Assembly (NCBI RefSeq): GCF_001649575.2
Contig: NC_051441.1
Coordinates: 12,317,104-12,381,103, forward strand
Direction of reading: 5' to 3'
DNA from: Kryptolebias marmoratus
Taxonomy: Eukaryota; Chordata; Actinopteri; Cyprinodontiformes; Rivulidae
DNA length: 64,000 nucleotides
Part shown: piece by piece, positions 63,951 to 64,000 of the stretch
How positions within the stretch are numbered: position 1 is the stretch's first letter
Layout: each line of letters opens with the position of its first letter
Translations under genes and position numbers: made by a program
The notes under the pieces: generated by a model
The model's input: the letters and a program-made list of their open reading frames with translations, nothing else
Told to the model about the DNA's origin: nothing
Database searches by the model: none

Positions 63951-64000
63951 TGATGGGCAAATGAAGCATTGAAGCTTTCCAGCACTTTGCTTTGCAAAAA
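63951..64000. mobile_element. possible hAT-like element end, truncated by the window
   Basis: TAGTGATGGGCAAATGAAGC followed by ATTGAAGCTTT resembles the terminal repeat words of abundant fish hAT elements. Only one end is in view, so it cannot be confirmed. Confidence 0.25.

Overview
The window is nuclear DNA from a ray-finned fish, most likely a percomorph teleost. This rests on the gene order, compact introns with vertebrate splice signals, AT-rich intergenic DNA, and fish-type LINE, hAT and LTR remnants. I could not name the species. One unresolved base (n) lies at 23731.

Layout. (1) 1-13.1 kb: a SAMD9/SAMD9L-like antiviral or growth-control gene on the + strand. Almost all of its protein comes from one 4.6-kb exon (7642-12278). 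Two tiny upstream coding exons at 160-172 and 3761-3799 join to it in perfect phase. Its second intron holds a decayed LINE split by a 1-kb LTR-like insertion. (2) 14.5-18.4 kb: the C17orf75 (NJMU-R1) orthologue on the + strand in nine coding exons, one of whose introns has U12-type AT-AC signals. (3) 19.5-22.2 kb, - strand: a 277-residue PH-domain protein with a tyrosine-rich tail that I could not name. (4) 23.3-39.2 kb, - strand: rhot1 (Miro1) in 19 constitutive coding exons plus a 123-nt cassette exon. (5) 40.8-47.5 kb, - strand: adap2, an ArfGAP with two PH domains, 11 coding exons. (6) 49.1-59.1 kb, - strand: atad5, the PCNA-unloading RFC-like subunit, 21 coding exons and about 1804 residues. 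(7) 59.2-64 kb: mostly intergenic DNA, then an ISRE-like element and what look like the 5' exons of an interferon-responsive + strand gene that runs off the window, followed by LINE and microsatellite remnants.

C17orf75, RHOT1, ADAP2 and ATAD5 all lie in human 17q11.2, so regions 2-6 are a conserved vertebrate linkage block. The samd9-like gene and the ISRE-led gene flank it and may be lineage-specific immune genes. The conserved genes are housekeeping and not one pathway: WDR11-complex vesicle tethering (C17orf75), mitochondrial transport (Miro1), Arf6/phosphoinositide signalling (ADAP2) and replication-fork PCNA recycling (ATAD5).

Exon joins were worked out by hand from GT/AG (or GC/AG, AT/AC) sites, codon phase and remembered human protein sequences. 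Each model closes to an intact reading frame. UTR limits are only approximate. I found no operon-like system, CRISPR array, rRNA, tRNA or complete autonomous transposon.
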